Assembly (NCBI GenBank): GCA_022539475.1
Contig: VCMS01000014.1
Coordinates: 248,001 to 312,000, forward strand
Reading direction: 5' to 3'
Source: Gracilaria domingensis
Taxonomy: Eukaryota > Rhodophyta > Florideophyceae > Gracilariales > Gracilariaceae
Length of the DNA stretch: 64,000 nucleotides
Below, piece by piece: positions 60,940-64,000 of this stretch. Under the pieces are notes generated by a model. The model had not been told where the DNA came from. It did not search any database and saw nothing but the letters and a program-made list of their open reading frames with translations. The position numbers and the translations under genes were made by a program. Numbering within the stretch: position 1 is the stretch's first letter; every line of letters begins with the position of its first letter.

Positions 60940-63900
60940 TCACTTTCTGTTGCGCCTCCATCGATTGCGCCTCCACTGATTGCGTCTCCACCAGTTCCGC
61001 CTCCACCACCACTTGCGTCTCCACGTTTGCTTTCGTGCGTTCACAACTGATGCAGATGGTGTCTTTGAACTTGAAACAGTCGGGATAGGGCTTGAAGATG
61101 CGGAAAGCACAGCTGACAAACTCGGTGACGCAGACAGAGTCGGAATGGGAGATGAACTTGGTGATACTGAAGCCATCGGAGTGGGGCTGACGGACGTGGA
61201 CGGTACGACAGATGAACTCGGTGATGCAGATGGCGTCGGACTAATAGATGCGCTCGGTGTCTCTGAAACAGTCGGAATCGGGCTCGCTGATGCTGATGGT
61301 GCGACAGACGAACTCTGTGATGCAGATGGCGTCGGACTGATAGATGCGCTCGGTGTCTCTGAAGCAGTCGGAGAGGGGCTCGCGTATGCCAATGGTGCAA
61401 CAGACGAACTTAGTGACGCAGATGGGGTCGGAATAGGAGATGCAGAAACAGAGGGTATAACTGACGGAGAGCTGCTTGGTGCCGAACGATGCGTCACAGA
61501 ATTCGATCGAGAAGAACCCTGTGAGTTGCTATCCAATTCGCTCATCTGTCGTACCCCGTGCGTTTCTGCATCAACGCCATAGTAGAACTCTTCATCATTG
61601 AACACGACCTTGAGCAACTCACAAGAAGTCTGTTCCATCGAAAACTGCTCTGGAGCGCCCAAGTGAGGATAGAATGCCATCCAGATCAATTCTTCTTCAT
61701 CGTGGTCGCTTCGCACCACAAGTCGACTGTGTCGCTTATCGCTCTTGAATGTTTCTGTCCTGTAGGACACTGATCGCCCCCGTGTCAAAACGTGAACATC
61801 AACCTGAGCAATTCCGTCATCCACCAACACCATCCGGCACCGATTCTCCTCGCAACTCGATGATTCGCTCTCCACCTCCACGTTGTCCCCGAGCGCTAGG
61901 TACGACTCAAACTTGTCCTTCGAGCGGGAGCCCGACACTCTTGCGGAGTCAACAACCATAAAGAAGCCCGGTCCGCTTCCTGCGCGGTTAAGAACCACAG
62001 ACCGCACCATCCACGACAGTGGTATTTCCCGGTAGTCCCTTCTCCAAGTCCACATCCCCCGGAACCCTACCTCATCGTCTCCATGCATGTTAAACCCGTC
62101 CCGCGTGAATCCCAGGTCCGCGCCGTCATCGTCGGCTGGCCACCCAAAGTCGCGTGGATGCCCGTACACCGCAGTGTCGAACACTTTCCGTTCCTGATTC
62201 GCAGTGCCGTCATCATCGTACACTGTCACAAGTGCCGTCGGCGCCTTATCGTGCGGCCAGTTTGGTGCCCATTGCACGTTGTACGCATAAGTCAAGTCCG
62301 CCACTGCGATGACGTGCGTACCAGTATCCTCCGTGCGAACCATGCGAACTGACGGCGCCTTGGCGTCCTGCGCGAGACCGTTCACGTGGAGGAGAGAATG
62401 CTTCCTGGAGTCGATGTTATAATTCCAGCGGTAGTCATCGATCCAAGCCGTCTTGAAGGCTGTGAGAGTGAAAATGCCGCGGTCTGCATTATCGTGTCCG
62501 GGAAACATGGCGTCAGGGCGCGCATCGAAGTGCACATACAGTGCGTCCTCCGCCTGGCTGCTTCGCGCAATCAGCAATCCTCGACGAGGGCTGAAGTACG
62601 AGAGGGGAAAGTGCTTTGCAAACTCTTCCTCCAGACCCTGCGGCGACTCTGCGTATGTCGAAGTTCCGTGCTCCATTCCGAGCACCGTCACATGCATTAT
62701 GTTCTGGCCCCACTGGATCCGGCACGGGTTGTTATTCTTGAAGCTCTTGCCCATCCTCTGCTTCCAAACCATTTGCGGCAGCGCCCCATCGGGATAAGCG
62801 TACTTGAATAGTGCTGCCCAGGCGGGGTACGAGATCCCACCCCCAGACGAATGGCCCACAATTCGAGCACATTGCCATGGCTCCATCATTTGGGCTGCGT
62901 TGTGGATCAACCCGCGGAATCTGTCTGTATTCATCACTTGCAGTCCTCGACGTTCGGCCGCAACCAGCGCAAGAGATCCTTCGCGAAGCGCGATAAAGTA
63001 TGTATATGCGTCTTCAAATGTAGCTCCATCCGGGTACACCGCATGCGTCATGTACGCCCGAATCATTGCGGAAAACCGCGTATCAAGACCGACATTGAAC
63101 CCATCATCGCCGCTTGACGATAGCACAGCGGATGAGTATACATCATACTCGGTTTCTCCTTCAAGGACGAGGTTTGTGATGTAAAGATGTCCATGATAAA
63201 GGGCCCAATTGCTGAAGATGCGATGAGGATGTTGGACAGCGTTCGGAGAGCTGCGTGAGCTCTCAAGTGCCGTTCCCCATGAGGTCTGCTTGTACATGAG
63301 CATTGCCAGCGCGCTCAGAACGAATGTCTTTTCCTCATCGGCAAATCGGTCGTACATGACATCCAACGCAAGCGCTAGCGAAGCTCCTGCTGAGTACCAG
63401 TCGTTTTGAACCTGGAACCATCTTCTTTCGTCCCACAAGAATGCGCGAGATCCAGTTCGTTCTGTTGGACACTTACCGGCACAATTCACGGCGCGATGGG
63501 CGAGTAGCACTTTGGCCCATGCGACAGACGCCTTCACACAGTCGTCCACGCTGGTTGTCATGAACGACGCGGCACTGCCACGCTCTTTCACTACCTTCTC
63601 ATTCACGCTACTCCATACTGCACACATGAAGAAGCTTTGGCAGTAACGTTCAGTCATGTTCATGATGTGACTCGCCAATGGTTCGAGTTCATCCAACTCC
63701 TTGCGAGAAGCGGATGACAAATCCTGCTTCCCACTGTACACGGCAGTCTCACCATCGCGTTCCATTTGTGCCAGTCTCTGTAGAAGGGGATTCGATTCAG
63801 CGAGGTGCAACGAAGTTCGACGAGAAAAATGGGACCAAGAAGTCTTCAGGTCGAACGTGTCTTCGTTCGAATAGCGTTCTAAGAGCTGCTGCCATCCGCT

Positions 63901-64000
63901 TTGATCAAACAATATGCGGGGATGGACAGTCGGTTTAAAGGCAGCTGAAGGAGCCGGAGTGATTGCTGCTTTTCCAAACAGTGAACGGTGCGGTCCTGAC
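60940..64000 (-). CDS. Heparinase II/III-like protein with Ser/Pro repeats and Trp/Arg tail (5' end outside the window)
   Basis: The frame is open to the right edge of the window, giving at least 1,019 residues without the true N-terminus. The first part resembles the alpha/alpha-toroid of uronan lyases (WYSAGASLALALDVMYDRFA, HSSGGGISYPAWAALFKYAY), followed by a heparinase II/III-like beta domain (DNADRGIFTLTAFKTAWIDD, HSLLHVNGLAQ). The lyase-like region is followed by about 140 residues of Ser/Pro repeats, each containing SPTPSAS or ASPIPT, then a C-terminal tail rich in Trp, Arg and Asn (WRRKWWWRRNWWRRN...). An extracellular role on sulfated or uronic-acid polysaccharides is likely; catalytic residues cannot be assigned by eye. 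Confidence 0.75.
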   Translation of the reverse strand, partial: SGPHRSLFGKAAITPAPSAAFKPTVHPRILFDQSGWQQLLERYSNEDTFDLKTSWSHFSRRTSLHLAESNPLLQRLAQMERDGETAVYSGKQDLSSASRKELDELEPLASHIMNMTERYCQSFFMCAVWSSVNEKVVKERGSAASFMTTSVDDCVKASVAWAKVLLAHRAVNCAGKCPTERTGSRAFLWDERRWFQVQNDWYSAGASLALALDVMYDRFADEEKTFVLSALAMLMYKQTSWGTALESSRSSPNAVQHPHRIFSNWALYHGHLYITNLVLEGETEYDVYSSAVLSSSGDDGFNVGLDTRFSAMIRAYMTHAVYPDGATFEDAYTYFIALREGSLALVAAERRGLQVMNTDRFRGLIHNAAQMMEPWQCARIVGHSSGGGISYPAWAALFKYAYPDGALPQMVWKQRMGKSFKNNNPCRIQWGQNIMHVTVLGMEHGTSTYAESPQGLEEEFAKHFPLSYFSPRRGLLIARSSQAEDALYVHFDARPDAMFPGHDNADRGIFTLTAFKTAWIDDYRWNYNIDSRKHSLLHVNGLAQDAKAPSVRMVRTEDTGTHVIAVADLTYAYNVQWAPNWPHDKAPTALVTVYDDDGTANQERKVFDTAVYGHPRDFGWPADDDGADLGFTRDGFNMHGDDEVGFRGMWTWRRDYREIPLSWMVRSVVLNRAGSGPGFFMVVDSARVSGSRSKDKFESYLALGDNVEVESESSSCEENRCRMVLVDDGIAQVDVHVLTRGRSVSYRTETFKSDKRHSRLVVRSDHDEEELIWMAFYPHLGAPEQFSMEQTSCELLKVVFNDEEFYYGVDAETHGVRQMSELDSNSQGSSRSNSVTHRSAPSSSPSVIPSVSASPIPTPSASLSSSVAPLAYASPSPTASETPSASISPTPSASQSSSVAPSASASPIPTVSETPSASISPTPSASPSSSVVPSTSVSPTPMASVSPSSSPIPTLSASPSLSAVLSASSSPIPTVSSSKTPSASVVNARKQTWRRKWWWRRNWWRRNQWRRNRWRRNRK
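61040..61450 (-). repeat. Ser/Pro-coding minisatellite
   Basis: Units of roughly 100 bp, themselves made of shorter motifs, recur three to four times (compare 61207-61300 and 61309-61400). They encode SPTPSAS/SSSV/ASPIPT modules. The opposite strand is also open through the array because of its composition. Confidence 0.85.

Noticed and set aside
60980-61582. 200-codon plus-strand frame rich in Asp/Gly/Ala
   Set aside because: It is the antisense of the Ser/Pro minisatellite; its openness follows from repeat composition.
1-64000. CRISPR arrays, rRNA genes, DNA transposons or reverse-transcribing elements
   Set aside because: No regularly spaced identical repeats, rRNA-like blocks, transposase or reverse transcriptase motifs were found by reading the frames.

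Overview
This window looks like nuclear DNA of a photosynthetic eukaryote, most likely a red alga, with compact and nearly intron-free genes. The eukaryotic assignment is firm: it carries nuclear-pore and mRNA-export factors (NUP107, GLE1), the type B histone acetyltransferase HAT1, the SWR1-complex zinc finger ZNHIT1, the OB-fold protein RMI2, a BIRC6-like ubiquitin-conjugating enzyme and two PTC7-type phosphatases. The algal assignment is inference. It rests on cycloeucalenol cycloisomerase (cycloartenol-route sterols), several N-termini that look like organelle transit peptides, a Uma2-type nuclease domain, and a heparinase-like protein with Ser/Pro repeats. Three short GT-AG introns can be placed (in the TraB gene, a coiled-coil gene and the sugar kinase/pyrophosphorylase gene). 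I saw no rRNA, CRISPR, recognisable transposase or reverse transcriptase, and no convincing tRNA.

Layout. 1-0.56 kb: 3' end of an unknown gene. 1.9-10.2 kb: two nearly identical PiT phosphate transporters, tail to tail, forming 2,001-bp inverted arms around a 4.3-kb AT-rich gene-free spacer. 11-24 kb: housekeeping genes (divergent PP2C paralogue, HAT1, NUP107, GLE1, a plastid-type NAD(P)-binding protein, TraB, RCC1). 25.8-31.5 kb: an unknown basic disordered protein, a coiled-coil protein with one intron and an organellar DEAD-box helicase. 31.6-33.7 kb: a GHMP sugar kinase fused to a GalU-like nucleotidyltransferase. 34-35.4 kb: a Uma2 nuclease-like gene rearranged by an inverted duplication. 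36.8-40.5 kb: two members of an unrecognised secreted ten-cysteine family. 41.4-48 kb: ZNHIT1, a RING-UBC protein, RMI2 and CPI. 49.8-56.6 kb: a very GC-rich island with a hypothetical gene, an AIG2-like protein, PTC7 and a phosphohexomutase. 56.7-64 kb: an acyltransferase-like protein, a 3.3-kb gene-poor stretch and a large heparinase-like protein that runs off the window.

A recurring theme is inverted duplication at every scale. It ranges from perfect or near-perfect hairpins with 12-28 bp arms and loops of 1-8 bases in intergenic DNA, through a roughly 230-bp inverted repeat around the Uma2 domain, to the 2-kb transporter arms. Most genes are single-copy housekeeping functions with no operon logic. 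The suggestive groupings are the divergent NUP107/GLE1 pair (both act at the nuclear pore), the kinase/pyrophosphorylase fusion (two consecutive steps of nucleotide-sugar salvage) and the pair of cysteine-rich secreted proteins.
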